Source: Bacteroidota bacterium
Lineage (GTDB): Bacteria; Bacteroidota; Bacteroidia; Chitinophagales; Chitinophagaceae
DNA: 40,774 bases
Reading direction: 5' to 3'
NCBI GenBank assembly: GCA_018267575.1
Contig: JAFDYF010000060.1
Location: 1 to 40,774, forward strand
The position numbers and the translations under genes are program-made. The notes beneath the pieces were generated by a model. The model saw only the letters and a program-made list of their open reading frames with translations, was not told where the DNA came from and did no database searches. Shown one piece after another: positions 6,940-15,880 of the stretch. Positions within the stretch are counted from its first letter, which is position 1. Every line of letters begins with the position of its first letter.

Positions 6940-8778
6940 CTACTCCACCGTAACACTTTTTGCGAGATTGCGTGGCTTATCCACATCACAGCCTTTGGCG
7001 ACTCCGATATGATAGGCCAATAACTGCAAAGGGATCACGCTCAGTAATGGCGCCACCAGTTCATCCGCCTCTGGCACGGCCATCGAATCATCAGCCATTT
7101 TGGGAATGGCATCATCGCCCTGACTAATAACCGCAATCACCTTTCCTTTTCTTGCTTTTATCTCCTGGATATTGCTGATTATTTTTTCGTGATAGGAGTC
7201 TTTGGTAGCCACAAATACCACCGGCAATTGGTCATCCACCAAGGCAATGGGTCCATGTTTCATCTCTGCAGCAGGATAACCTTCCGCATGTATATAGGAA
7301 ATCTCTTTCAACTTAAGAGCACCTTCCAAGGCCACTGGAAAATTATAGCCGCGGCCGAGGTAAAGCGCATCTTTGGAGTCTTTATATTTTATAGCCAGTT
7401 TTTTTATTTGCTCATTCAATAGCAATACCTCCCTCACTTTCTCAGGAATATTATTGAGCTCGTTTAGTAGATGAACATAACGTTCTTCAGAAATCGTTTT
7501 CTTTTCTTTGGCAATTTTTAATGCAATCATGGTGAGCACGGCCAATTGTGCTGTGAATGCCTTGGTACTAGCCACCCCAATCTCTGGGCCCGCATGGGTA
7601 TAGGCACCGGCATTAGAGATACGAGCAATAGATGAACCAACCACATTCACTACGCCAAAAATAAAAGCACCTTGTTCTTTAGCTCGCTCGATGGCCACCA
7701 TGGTGTCGGCTGTCTCCCCGCTTTGCGAAATCGCAATAATCACATCACCCTGATGTATAACCGGATTTCGATAACGGAACTCTGATGCATATTCCACTTC
7801 AACCGGTATCCGACAGAGTTCCTCGAATACATATTCGGCAATCAGTCCTGCATGCCAACTGGTACCGCAAGCAACCATAATAATACGCTTGGCGTGCATC
7901 ATCTGCTCAATATTGTTTTGCACCCCTGCCATCGTTATACTGGCATTGTTGATATCGAGCCGGCCTCGAAGACAATCAAAAATGGTATCCGGCTGCTCGA
8001 ATATCTCTTTGAGCATAAAATGGTCGTAGCCCCCCTTCTCAATCGCAGCGAGTTCCAGATCCAGTTTCTGTATAAACGGCGTGATCTTTTCATTCCCGAG
8101 GTTTTTTAGGATCAGTTCGTCGGGCTTCAATATAGCTAGTTCATAGTCATTCACATAAACCACTTCCTTTGTATATTCTATAATAGGAGAAGCATCAGAG
8201 GCTAAAAAATGTTCTCCTTTTCCTACACCTATAACCAAGGGGCTGCCCTTTCTTGCAGCAATCAACGTGTCTGGATTGTCCTGATCAAGCAGCACAATCA
8301 CATAAGCACCGACCACTCTTTTTAAAGCAATCCTCACTGCTTCTTCCAAGCCACAATGATTGTTTTTTTGGATATCCTCAATAAAATTCAGCAACACTTC
8401 CGTATCAGTATCGCTCTTAAAAACATAACCTTTTTTTTGCAGCTCCGTTTTTAATTGTGCATAGTTCTCTATAATACCATTGTGGATCATTGCAAGCTTT
8501 CCATTGGCAGATTGGTGCGGATGGGCATTGCGATCACTCGGTTCACCATGCGTGGCCCATCTTGTATGACCAATCCCTGCATTGGCATGCAGGTTCTTGC
8601 CAACCAAACTCTCTTCCAATTCGGCTACTTTTCCCTTTTTCTTGTACACGTTCAATCCAGTATGATTTAGCAGGGCTACACCCGAACTATCATAGCCACG
8701 GTATTCAAGCCGTTTCAATCCTTTTAAAATAATCGGGTAAGCTTCTCTGGGTCCGATATATGCAACAATTCCGCACAT
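6940..8778 (-). CDS. glmS: Glutamine--fructose-6-phosphate aminotransferase (isomerizing)
   Basis: A 612-residue cytosolic enzyme of normal length that makes glucosamine-6-phosphate from fructose-6-phosphate and glutamine, the first step towards UDP-GlcNAc for peptidoglycan and lipid A. The N-terminus MCGIVAYIG places the nucleophile Cys2 of the class II glutaminase domain (to about residue 215). The first SIS domain has CGTSWHAG and SQSGETADT; the second (from about residue 455) has GRGYNFPVALEGALKLKE and AEMKHGPIAL. The end, DKPRNLAKSVTVE, is the family signature. It has its own promoter (8828-8835) and terminator (6846-6868) and is divergent from thyA. No ribozyme is expected or visible. 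Confidence 0.98.
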   Translation of the reverse strand: MCGIVAYIGPREAYPIILKGLKRLEYRGYDSSGVALLNHTGLNVYKKKGKVAELEESLVGKNLHANAGIGHTRWATHGEPSDRNAHPHQSANGKLAMIHNGIIENYAQLKTELQKKGYVFKSDTDTEVLLNFIEDIQKNNHCGLEEAVRIALKRVVGAYVIVLLDQDNPDTLIAARKGSPLVIGVGKGEHFLASDASPIIEYTKEVVYVNDYELAILKPDELILKNLGNEKITPFIQKLDLELAAIEKGGYDHFMLKEIFEQPDTIFDCLRGRLDINNASITMAGVQNNIEQMMHAKRIIMVACGTSWHAGLIAEYVFEELCRIPVEVEYASEFRYRNPVIHQGDVIIAISQSGETADTMVAIERAKEQGAFIFGVVNVVGSSIARISNAGAYTHAGPEIGVASTKAFTAQLAVLTMIALKIAKEKKTISEERYVHLLNELNNIPEKVREVLLLNEQIKKLAIKYKDSKDALYLGRGYNFPVALEGALKLKEISYIHAEGYPAAEMKHGPIALVDDQLPVVFVATKDSYHEKIISNIQEIKARKGKVIAVISQGDDAIPKMADDSMAVPEADELVAPLLSVIPLQLLAYHIGVAKGCDVDKPRNLAKSVTVE

Positions 8779-8827
8779 ATAATGGGTTTAATGATGAATG
8801 AAAATATTTCCGTTATTGCACAAGCTG

Positions 8828-8835
8828 CAAAGTTA
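8828..8835 (-). promoter_or_regulatory. Bacteroidota-type -7 element (TAACTTTG) for glmS
   Basis: The minus strand reads TAACTTTG, a perfect TAnnTTTG. A TTGA lies about 17 nt further upstream and could serve as a loose -33 element. The predicted start, near 8821, leaves a leader of about 43 nt before the glmS ATG. Confidence 0.6.
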
Positions 8836-8968
8836 ACCGATACCACCAATAATCAACTATATGAGCCTAAGCGCATATATTAGCGGGAAAAATCCTAAGA
8901 CAATCCACAGTTTCTTAACAAATGTAAAGGACTCAAATTTGCTGCACAGGTTTTATGTAAATTGCGGC

Positions 8969-9763
8969 ATGCAAACTTATCTCGACCTACTCCAGCATAT
9001 TTATAAAAATGGCACTCCCAAAACCGACCGTACAGGCACGGGCACACGTAGTTGTTTTGGTTATCAAATGCGGTTCGACCTGAGCAAAGGATTCCCCATG
9101 CTCACAACCAAAAAACTTCATTTGAAAAGTATTATTTACGAACTGCTCTGGTTTCTGAAAGGTGAGACCAATATCAAATACCTAAAAGAAAATGGGGTTG
9201 GCATTTGGGATGAATGGGCCGATGCGAATGGAGAACTAGGTCCTGTTTATGGCAAACAATGGCGGAGTTGGGAAGGAGCAGATGGGAAAACAGTAGACCA
9301 AATCACACAACTTATTGAACAAATAAAAAAAACACCTGATAGCCGAAGGCTGATCGTGAGCGCATGGAATGTAGCTGAACTTCCGAAAATGGCACTTATG
9401 CCTTGCCATGCCATGTTTCAATTTTATGTAGCAGATGGCAAATTGAGTTGCCAGCTTTATCAAAGGAGCGCTGATGTATTTTTAGGGGTCCCCTTCAATA
9501 TTGCCTCCTATGCACTCCTAACAATGATGATCGCACAAGTATGCGATTTGCAACCGGGAGAGTTCGTGCATACTTTTGGTGATGTACATTTATACAATAA
9601 CCATGTGGAGCAGGCCGAACTACAGTTGACCAGGACCCCCTTTCCATTGCCGATCATGCATATAAATCCTGCTGTAAAAAATATTTTTGATTTCCAGTTC
9701 GAAGATTTCAAATTGGAAAACTACCAAAGCCATCCGGGTATTAAGGCAGCAGTGGCCGTTTAA
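8969..9763 (+). CDS. thyA: Thymidylate synthase
   Basis: Converts dUMP to dTMP using methylenetetrahydrofolate, releasing dihydrofolate for the folA product encoded next. I chose the ATG at 8969 ([15 protein letters not shown]), which gives 264 residues, the same length as E. coli ThyA, and puts the nucleophile at Cys146 in [10 protein letters not shown], the E. coli position. The longer frame from 8861 adds 36 residues with no family counterpart. Other signatures are [25 protein letters not shown] and [13 protein letters not shown] -7-like TAAATTG at 8958-8964 would place the transcript start almost on the ATG. folA follows after 97 bp and is probably co-transcribed. Confidence 0.97.
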   Translation: MQTYLDLLQHIYKNGTPKTDRTGTGTRSCFGYQMRFDLSKGFPMLTTKKLHLKSIIYELLWFLKGETNIKYLKENGVGIWDEWADANGELGPVYGKQWRSWEGADGKTVDQITQLIEQIKKTPDSRRLIVSAWNVAELPKMALMPCHAMFQFYVADGKLSCQLYQRSADVFLGVPFNIASYALLTMMIAQVCDLQPGEFVHTFGDVHLYNNHVEQAELQLTRTPFPLPIMHINPAVKNIFDFQFEDFKLENYQSHPGIKAAVAV

Positions 9764-9860
9764 TTTAATACGAATGCTAGATTGTAATACAATTAGCGTT
9801 TGGCTAGACAGTAGAATATATTTCAGATCCAATATCCCCCAATTTCAACCAAGCATCCAT

Positions 9861-10382
9861 ATGTTGATTTCACTCATCGTTGCGGCATCAGAAAACAATG
9901 TGATTGGCAAGAACAATCAATTGGTATGGCGTTTGCCCAACGATATGAAATTTTTTAAAAATAGTACTTGGGCAATGCCGGTAATCATGGGACGCAAAAC
10001 CTACGAATCGATGAATGGGGAGCCACTGCCGGGCAGGTTCAATATTGTAATCACCCATCAAAAAGATTGGAAACCGGCAGATAGCCAGACTCAAATAGCG
10101 GGTTCATTGCAACAGGCCATTGAACTAGCGAAACAAACCGATTGCAAAGAAGCCTTTATCATTGGAGGTGGACAGATTTATGCAGAAGCCATTCAGCATG
10201 CGGACCAGATTTATATGACCCGTGTCCATACAAAAATCGATGGGGATACTTTTTTTCCCAACATCAACAGCAAGGACTGGAAGTTGGTCTCCAACCATGA
10301 TTTTCCCGCCGATGACAAACACGCATATGCCTATAGTTTTCAGCTTTGGCGGTCCCTACACAGGATGAATCATGCTGGATAG
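9861..10382 (+). CDS. folA: Dihydrofolate reductase
   Basis: A 173-residue enzyme that regenerates tetrahydrofolate from the dihydrofolate made by ThyA. The start at 9861 (MLISLIVAASENNVIG) fits the family's first strand; upstream residues in the same open frame overlap the end of thyA in another frame and are spurious. Motifs seen are the Met20-loop region GKNNQLVWRLPNDMKFF with the substrate-binding acid at Asp28, the NADPH site PVIMGRKTYESMN, and the FIIGGGQIYAEAI loop. The C-terminal HDFPADDKHAYAYSFQLW is typical. The gene is downstream of thyA on the same strand. Confidence 0.96.
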   Translation: MLISLIVAASENNVIGKNNQLVWRLPNDMKFFKNSTWAMPVIMGRKTYESMNGEPLPGRFNIVITHQKDWKPADSQTQIAGSLQQAIELAKQTDCKEAFIIGGGQIYAEAIQHADQIYMTRVHTKIDGDTFFPNINSKDWKLVSNHDFPADDKHAYAYSFQLWRSLHRMNHAG

Positions 10383-10414
10383 TTTTAAAACCAAGAACAG
10401 TAAGGGCAATAAAC

Positions 10415-10422
10415 TATTTTTG
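10415..10422 (+). promoter_or_regulatory. -7 element (TATTTTTG) before the O-methyltransferase gene
   Basis: A perfect TAnnTTTG match, 30 bp before the ATG at 10453. It would give the methyltransferase gene its own start, with a leader of about 25 nt. No clear -33 TTTG is present. Confidence 0.45.
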
Positions 10423-10452
10423 CAAAAGACAAACCCTCTTTAACGATCCTGC

Positions 10453-11250
10453 ATGTATTCCAAATTCCAGCTTGCAAAAAAATATCTCCATTATTATTTT
10501 ACCGCTTCAAACGGTAAGGGTCATGGTATACATTCCCCCTTTGTGTTTGAATTCGTGCAGCAAGTACTGAATGACAACCGAGAGTTTTATGCCTATAGGC
10601 AAATTGAATACCTGCGATATCTTTTGCGAAAGGATAAAAGGGTTATTGATGTGGAGGATCTGGGTGCTGGCTCTGCAATCTCCAATCATAAAAAAAGAGC
10701 TGTTTCGGATATCGCGAAACATGCAGCCAAATCCGAAAAACTGGGCCAACTTCTTTTTCGCATTGCAGATTATTACCAACCAAAAACCGTGATTGAATTA
10801 GGCACTTCCTTAGGTATATCCACATCCTATCTCGCTTCTGCTTGTCCGAACGCATCGGTTACTACCATAGAAGGATCAGCCAATATAGCGGCACTGGCCA
10901 ATGAAAATTTTCGATTTCTGGGATTGAAAAATGTCCACCCATTGACTGGCCATTTCGATGACATGCTCCCCAATGCCCTCAAAGGGGTTGAAAAAATCGA
11001 TCTGGCTTTTATAGATGGTAATCATCAGCAATTGCCAACGCTCAGCTATTTTGAAAAATTATTGGGCAAGGCCCATGAATATTCCATTTTTATTTTTGAT
11101 GATATCCATTGGAGCAGCGGAATGGAAGAAGCATGGAAAACCATTAAAAACTACGAAAAGGTAAGCTTGACCATCGACCTGTTTTTTTTGGGACTTGTTT
11201 TTTTTAGGAAAGATTTTAAAGCAAAACAAGATTTCATTATCCGTTTTTAA
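10453..11250 (+). CDS. Class I SAM-dependent O-methyltransferase family protein
   Basis: A 265-residue cytosolic protein with a Rossmann-type methyltransferase fold. Motif I is TVIELGTSLGISTSYLA (about residues 113-129), followed by the acid-ending second strand VTTIEGS, the motif IDLAFIDGNHQQ with its metal-ligand-like Asp, and FIFDDIHWSSGMEEAW. This is the Methyltransf_24/class I O-methyltransferase pattern found across Bacteroidota. The substrate is unknown. The N-terminal 90 residues (HGIHSPFVFEFVQQVL) are a family-specific helical extension. The gene lies between folA and pntAA without overlap. Confidence 0.88.
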   Translation: MYSKFQLAKKYLHYYFTASNGKGHGIHSPFVFEFVQQVLNDNREFYAYRQIEYLRYLLRKDKRVIDVEDLGAGSAISNHKKRAVSDIAKHAAKSEKLGQLLFRIADYYQPKTVIELGTSLGISTSYLASACPNASVTTIEGSANIAALANENFRFLGLKNVHPLTGHFDDMLPNALKGVEKIDLAFIDGNHQQLPTLSYFEKLLGKAHEYSIFIFDDIHWSSGMEEAWKTIKNYEKVSLTIDLFFLGLVFFRKDFKAKQDFIIRF

Positions 11251-11257
11251 AATTGCT

Positions 11258-11265
11258 TACCTTCG
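11258..11265 (+). promoter_or_regulatory. -7-like element (TACCTTCG) for the transhydrogenase operon
   Basis: One mismatch to TAnnTTTG, 40 bp before the ATG of pntAA. The predicted leader is about 33 nt. It lies immediately after the methyltransferase stop codon, so read-through from upstream is also possible. Confidence 0.4.
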
Positions 11266-11304
11266 CACAGATTTATTTGCGCTCTTTAAATTTTCAAGAT
11301 CCTT

Positions 11305-12411
11305 ATGATTATAGGTGTCCTGCAAGAACCTGAATTTGAAAATCGGGTTTCCCTATTGCCAGAAAATATCCCTTCGCTCATAAAAAAAGGCGTTACTGTT
11401 TTTGTAGAAAAAAATGCAGGTGCCAGAGCATCCTGTAGTGATGAGGATTACACGAAAGCGGGTGCCTCCATCCATTCCAGAGAAGAACTGGCTAACTCAT
11501 CGGATATTATTTTATCGATACATCATCCATCCATCGAATTCCAGCCTTCGCTTATTGCTATCGGGATTTATCAGCCTCTATACCATGCACCGCTCATGCG
11601 CGACTGGGCTAAAAAAAATGTTACGGCTTTCAGTCTTGACATGTTGCCACGCAGTACCCGTGCACAAAGCATGGATGTGCTCAGCTCGCAAGCAAATATC
11701 GCGGGCTATAAAGCAGTATTGTTGGCGGCGAATAGCTATACCCGTTATTTCCCCATGTTCATGACGGCTGCGGGAAGTATCCCTCCAGCCAAAGTACTCA
11801 TATTGGGTGCTGGAGTGGCAGGACTACAAGCCATTGCCACGGCTCGAAGACTTGGTGCCGTAGTGGAAGTATTTGATACACGGCCAGCCGTAAAGGAAGA
11901 AGTGATGAGTCTTGGTGCTAAATTTGTTGAAGTGGAAGGCGCTGCAGACGCATCCAAAGCAGGCGGTTATGCAGTGGAGCAGAGCGAAGAATTTTTACGC
12001 AAACAAAAAGCAAGGATTGCAGAGAGCATCGCTAAGGCCGACATCGTGATCACGACCGCTCAAATCCCCGGCAAAACTGCACCCATCCTGGTTTCCACAG
12101 AAATGATTGAAGCCATGAAAAAAGGTTCAATCATTATTGATCTGGCGGCCGCTACTGGAGGCAACACCGCCATTACCAAGAATAATGAAACGGTCAATTT
12201 CAATGGAGTGAGTATTATCGGGAACTCGGCACTACCCTCCACGATGCCATACGATGCAAGTAAAATGTATGGGAAAAACGTACTGAATTTTTTGCAACTG
12301 ATTATTGATAAAGAAGGAAAGCTAAATCTGAATTTCGAGGATGATCTGGTTAAAGGGAGTTGCATTACCTATGATGGCCAAGTGGTAAATGAAAGAGTTA
12401 ACAGTATTTGA
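11305..12411 (+). CDS. pntAA: NAD(P) transhydrogenase subunit alpha, part 1 (NAD-binding domain I)
   Basis: A 368-residue soluble NAD(H)-binding subunit of the proton-translocating transhydrogenase, which uses the proton gradient to drive hydride transfer from NADH to NADP. Signatures are the alanine dehydrogenase/PNT N-terminal domain (VSLLPENIPSLIKKG, LDMLPRSTRAQSMDVLSSQA), the dinucleotide fold VLILGAGVAGLQAIATARRLGA, and the mobile-loop region IAKADIVITTAQIPGKTAP. In E. coli PntA is one chain; here it is split into parts 1 and 2, as in Rhodospirillum and many Bacteroidota. First gene of a pntAA-pntAB-pntB operon. Confidence 0.96.
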   Translation: MIIGVLQEPEFENRVSLLPENIPSLIKKGVTVFVEKNAGARASCSDEDYTKAGASIHSREELANSSDIILSIHHPSIEFQPSLIAIGIYQPLYHAPLMRDWAKKNVTAFSLDMLPRSTRAQSMDVLSSQANIAGYKAVLLAANSYTRYFPMFMTAAGSIPPAKVLILGAGVAGLQAIATARRLGAVVEVFDTRPAVKEEVMSLGAKFVEVEGAADASKAGGYAVEQSEEFLRKQKARIAESIAKADIVITTAQIPGKTAPILVSTEMIEAMKKGSIIIDLAAATGGNTAITKNNETVNFNGVSIIGNSALPSTMPYDASKMYGKNVLNFLQLIIDKEGKLNLNFEDDLVKGSCITYDGQVVNERVNSI

Positions 12412-12438
12412 TTCTGTATTTCTGTATAAAATAAATTT

Positions 12439-12747
12439 ATGGAAAATATACTAAGCTGGATTTCTGCTCATCAGGAAATGATTTATATCGTGGTGCTGAT
12501 GATTTTTCTGGGCATTGAAGTGATCGGCCGGGTACCCAGCGTACTACACACCCCTTTGATGAGTGGGGCAAATGCCATTCATGGGGTGGTGATCATCGGT
12601 GCCATCATTGTCATGGGCAAGGCAGAAACGGATAATTATCTGGCCTTGATACTGGGTTTTTTAGCGGTGGTCCTGGGCACTATCAATGTGGTGGGCGGCT
12701 TTGTGGTTACAGATAGGATGCTGGAAATGTTCAAAAAGAAAAAGTAG
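12439..12747 (+). CDS. pntAB: NAD(P) transhydrogenase subunit alpha, part 2 (membrane segment)
   Basis: A 102-residue membrane subunit with three to four helices, carrying the conserved VPSVLHTPLMSGANAIHG segment (about residues 32-49) and GTINVVGGFVVTDRMLEMF near the end. It provides the alpha-side part of the proton channel. It is placed 27 bp after pntAA and 55 bp before pntB, as expected for the three-gene form of the complex. Confidence 0.95.
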   Translation: MENILSWISAHQEMIYIVVLMIFLGIEVIGRVPSVLHTPLMSGANAIHGVVIIGAIIVMGKAETDNYLALILGFLAVVLGTINVVGGFVVTDRMLEMFKKKK

Positions 12748-12802
12748 AACACAAGTTTCACGATTTATAAAATACCCCCTCGTGAAAATAAAAATATAGG
12801 AT

Positions 12803-14254
12803 ATGGGATTAAGTCTTCTTACCGTTTGTTATCTGGTTGCTTCTATCACTTTTATACTTGGATTGAAAATGCTTTCAAATCCTGTTACCGCAAGAAAGGG
12901 AAACTTGATTGCGGCAACAGGAATGTCGATTGCTATCATCGGTACGCTTTTTTTATATGAAGACGAAGGTCAACATTTACACAACCACCTATGGATCTTC
13001 ACAGGTATTCTGATAGGAGGGGTTGTGGGCACGCTGGCTGCCAAAAAAGTAAAGATGACGGCAATGCCCGAAATGGTGAGCCTGTTCAATGGCATGGGCG
13101 GTGCCTGCGCTGCTTTGATTTCGATTGTGGAGTTTAATCATTTGGAACATTCAATTAAAGCATTTTCAGGGACTGCGGGCAATGGCTATGTAAATGAAAA
13201 CTTCTCCTTCGGTTTTGTATGGACCATTTGCTTGGGTTTGATCATTGGGTCTATCTCCTTTGCTGGGAGTGTGATTGCCTGGGGAAAATTAAATGGCAGA
13301 ATAAAAGATTTTAGTTTCAAAGGCCAGCATTTGGCAAACCTCATCATATTTGCCACCGTGATTGGCTTGGGCATTTATTTACCAATCAATATGATGACCA
13401 ACGGGATCCAAAGCATCTCGACCAATTTTTATATTATTTTGATATTGGCATTGATCTATGGCATCTTCTTCGTGCTGCCGATTGGGGGCGCAGATATGCC
13501 TGTTGTCATTTCCCTATTGAACTCTTTTACGGGAGTGGCCGCCGCTTGCGGAGGTTTTCTATACGATAACAAAGCGATGCTCACCGGTGGGATTCTGGTG
13601 GGCGCTGCAGGCACCCTGCTCACCATACTCATGTGCAAGGCCATGAATCGATCCCTGATGAACGTGTTGATTGGCTCCTTCGGAAGTAAAGCCGTGGTTG
13701 CTGGGCCGAAATCTGCCCATGGCAATTATAAGGAAATCTCTATCAGCGATGCAGCAATGCTCATGAGTTATGCGCATCAGGTGATGATTGTGCCCGGCTA
13801 TGGATTGGCGGTGGCACAGGCACAGCATGCTTGCCATGACTTGGAAAAATTGCTCACCGAAAAAGGGGTAACTGTTAAATATGCCATTCACCCTGTGGCA
13901 GGCCGTATGCCTGGCCATATGAACGTGCTGCTGGCAGAAGCGGATGTTAGCTATGATAACCTATTGGAAATGGAACAGGCGAATGAGGAATTCCCTTCCA
14001 CCGATGTAGTGCTGGTATTAGGAGCCAATGATGTTGTGAACCCTGCCGCAAAAACAGACCCCTCCTCTCCCATCTACGGGATGCCCATATTGGATGTGGA
14101 ACTGGCGAAAAATTGTATCGTGAACAAACGTAGTATGAAACCGGGTTATGCAGGTATCGAAAACGAACTTTTCTTTCAGCCTAAAACTTCCATGCTGTTT
14201 GGCGATGCCAAAAAAGTATTACACGACCTCATCAGTGAGATAAAAAATTTATAA
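12803..14254 (+). CDS. pntB: NAD(P) transhydrogenase subunit beta
   Basis: A 483-residue inner-membrane subunit. The first about 290 residues form the multi-helix proton-conducting domain II, with GGADMPVVISLLNSFTGVAA. The last about 180 residues form the NADP-binding domain III, with VPGYGLAVAQAQHACHDL, VKYAIHPVAGRMPGHMNVLL, VVLVLGANDVVNPAA and the NKRSMKPGYAGIENELFF loop. Length is close to E. coli PntB. The complex supplies NADPH, which suits neighbours that consume reducing power such as DHFR, although co-regulation is not shown. Confidence 0.97.
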   Translation: MGLSLLTVCYLVASITFILGLKMLSNPVTARKGNLIAATGMSIAIIGTLFLYEDEGQHLHNHLWIFTGILIGGVVGTLAAKKVKMTAMPEMVSLFNGMGGACAALISIVEFNHLEHSIKAFSGTAGNGYVNENFSFGFVWTICLGLIIGSISFAGSVIAWGKLNGRIKDFSFKGQHLANLIIFATVIGLGIYLPINMMTNGIQSISTNFYIILILALIYGIFFVLPIGGADMPVVISLLNSFTGVAAACGGFLYDNKAMLTGGILVGAAGTLLTILMCKAMNRSLMNVLIGSFGSKAVVAGPKSAHGNYKEISISDAAMLMSYAHQVMIVPGYGLAVAQAQHACHDLEKLLTEKGVTVKYAIHPVAGRMPGHMNVLLAEADVSYDNLLEMEQANEEFPSTDVVLVLGANDVVNPAAKTDPSSPIYGMPILDVELAKNCIVNKRSMKPGYAGIENELFFQPKTSMLFGDAKKVLHDLISEIKNL

Positions 14255-14291
14255 GCCCTCTTTCATGCTTCGTTGTGTATAGTTCATAGAT

Positions 14292-15692
14292 TTGCCTGTG
14301 CAACTCCCAGAAAAATTATTATCGTCTCTCAAAGGATTATCAGGTTTCAATGAAGCTGAATTTATAAAAACACATCAACAGGGCGAATCCCTTACCTCTA
14401 TTCGTTTGAACCCTTGGAAGAACCCCTCAATTGCGAATAATGAAGGACCAACGGATTTCAACCTACACTTCCATATCAAAGGAAAAGTGGATTGGTCATC
14501 ATTCGGCTATTATCTGTCAGAACGACCTTCTTTTACCCTCGACCCATTATTGCATGCAGGTGCCTATTATGTACAAGAGGCATCCAGTATGTTTCTTGAA
14601 CAAGCTTTAAAACAGTCAACCAACCTTTCCAAACCTTTGCGAGTGCTGGACCTATGCGCAGCGCCGGGGGGCAAATCGACCTTATTGCAATCCCTGATTT
14701 CGAACGAGAGTCTATTAGTAAGTAATGAGGTTATCAAAACAAGAGTGCATGTGCTTGTTGAAAACCTAATTAAATGGGGCACTTTGAATACCATCGTCAG
14801 CAACAACGACCCAAAGGATTTTGCTAGGCTCGAAAACTATTTTGATGTGATGCTGGTTGATGCCCCATGTAGCGGCAGTGGCCTTTTTAGAAGAGACCCA
14901 GATGCCATCCAAGAATGGAGCGAAGAAAACGTGAAGCTTTGCAGCCTTCGCCAACAAAGGATATTGGCAGATGCATGGCCCGCACTAAAAAATAATGGGA
15001 TATTGATCTATTCTACCTGTTCATTTTCCAAATTGGAGGATGAGGATATACTAGACTGGCTGCTGGAAAATTTTGAAGTGGAGGGCATCCAACTAAGGAC
15101 CGAAGCCAACTGGAATATCGTTGAGACGGATGCTGAAAAATCAAACGCTTATGGGTACCGGTTTTACCCTGACCAATTAAAAGGGGAAGGTTTTTTCATT
15201 GCGGCATTGAGAAAAAAAGGAGAAGAAGAACAATTCCATTTTCCAAAAAACAATAAAAAACTAATTGATAAACCCAACAAAAACGAGGAGGCCACTATCC
15301 GAAAGTGGATTAGTGATGATCAAGATGTAGAACTAATAAAAAGAGACAGCCATTTATACGCATTACCCTCAGGCAGCTTAAGCGATTTCCTACAATTACA
15401 GTCTTCACTATATATAAAAAAAGCTGGTGTGCTATTAGGCAAATTCGCACATGACGAGTTATTGCCAGACCATGAACTTGCTTTAAGCAGTTTATTAAGC
15501 CCAAAAATCAACCACATCGATTTATCTAAAGAGGAAGCGCTTCGCTATTTAAGAAAAGAAGAAATCAAGCTTGAAGGCAATCCCACAGGGTGGGCTGTCC
15601 TTCAATTTGAAAATCGAAATCTCGGATGGGCAAAAATCTTACCCAATCGCGTTAACAACTATTATCCTCAAGAATGGCGCATCCGAATTTGA
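14292..15692 (+). CDS. RsmF/NOL1-NOP2-Sun-type rRNA (cytosine-C5) methyltransferase
   Basis: A 466-residue RNA m5C methyltransferase. Motif I is LDLCAAPGGKST (residues 120-130). The two catalytic cysteines are C193 in LVDAPCSGSG and C243 in YSTCSFSKLEDE. The last about 90 residues (LLPDHELALSSLL...NPTGWAVLQFENRNLGWAKI) match the PUA-like C-terminal module of the RsmF group, which targets 16S rRNA. No ATG is available: a stop at 14280-14282 leaves TTG at 14292 or GTG at 14298 as the start, and the N-terminal helix LPEKLLSSLKG fits either. It follows pntB by 37 bp and may be co-transcribed. The exact target base is not deducible. Confidence 0.9.
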   Translation: MPVQLPEKLLSSLKGLSGFNEAEFIKTHQQGESLTSIRLNPWKNPSIANNEGPTDFNLHFHIKGKVDWSSFGYYLSERPSFTLDPLLHAGAYYVQEASSMFLEQALKQSTNLSKPLRVLDLCAAPGGKSTLLQSLISNESLLVSNEVIKTRVHVLVENLIKWGTLNTIVSNNDPKDFARLENYFDVMLVDAPCSGSGLFRRDPDAIQEWSEENVKLCSLRQQRILADAWPALKNNGILIYSTCSFSKLEDEDILDWLLENFEVEGIQLRTEANWNIVETDAEKSNAYGYRFYPDQLKGEGFFIAALRKKGEEEQFHFPKNNKKLIDKPNKNEEATIRKWISDDQDVELIKRDSHLYALPSGSLSDFLQLQSSLYIKKAGVLLGKFAHDELLPDHELALSSLLSPKINHIDLSKEEALRYLRKEEIKLEGNPTGWAVLQFENRNLGWAKILPNRVNNYYPQEWRIRI

Positions 15693-15740
15693 TCCCCTCG
15701 AACCAACCGCATTAGTCGGGTTTGGGGTGCTTAGTTAATT

Positions 15741-15755
15741 ATAGATAATATCTAT
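15741..15755. promoter_or_regulatory. 15-bp perfect palindrome, candidate OxyR/PerR-type operator
   Basis: ATAGATAATATCTAT is a perfect inverted repeat about a central A. It fits the OxyR half-operator ATAGntnnnanCTAT at every specified base and also the 7-1-7 layout of PerR boxes. A further ATAG at 15762 and a Fur-box-like GATTATC at 15771-15777 lie beside it. It sits about 44 bp upstream of the -7 element of the peroxiredoxin gene, a normal position for an activator such as OxyR. Confidence 0.55.
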
Positions 15756-15798
15756 CATTTTATAGTAAATGATTATCAAATTCTATACTTCGATTTGT

Positions 15799-15806
15799 TA
15801 TCTTTG
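15799..15806 (+). promoter_or_regulatory. -7 element (TATCTTTG) of the peroxiredoxin gene
   Basis: A perfect TAnnTTTG. No good -33 TTTG precedes it, which would suit a promoter that depends on an activator bound at the palindrome upstream. The leader to the ATG at 15881 would be about 70 nt. Confidence 0.5.
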
Positions 15807-15880
15807 TGATTCCTAAGGATAAAAAGCACGGTTGCAGACTTGCCATTAAGATTATTTTTTACTAAACATTAAGAACAGTT

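Noticed and set aside
8861..8968. Longer N-terminus of thyA (36 residues before MQTYLDLL)
   Set aside because: ThyA homologues start at [12 protein letters not shown] sequence, and the shorter form has the E. coli length and Cys146 position. The extra residues overlap the promoter region.
9687..9860. 58-residue N-terminal extension of folA
   Set aside because: It overlaps the thyA 3' end in another frame, and DHFR begins at MLISLIVAA.
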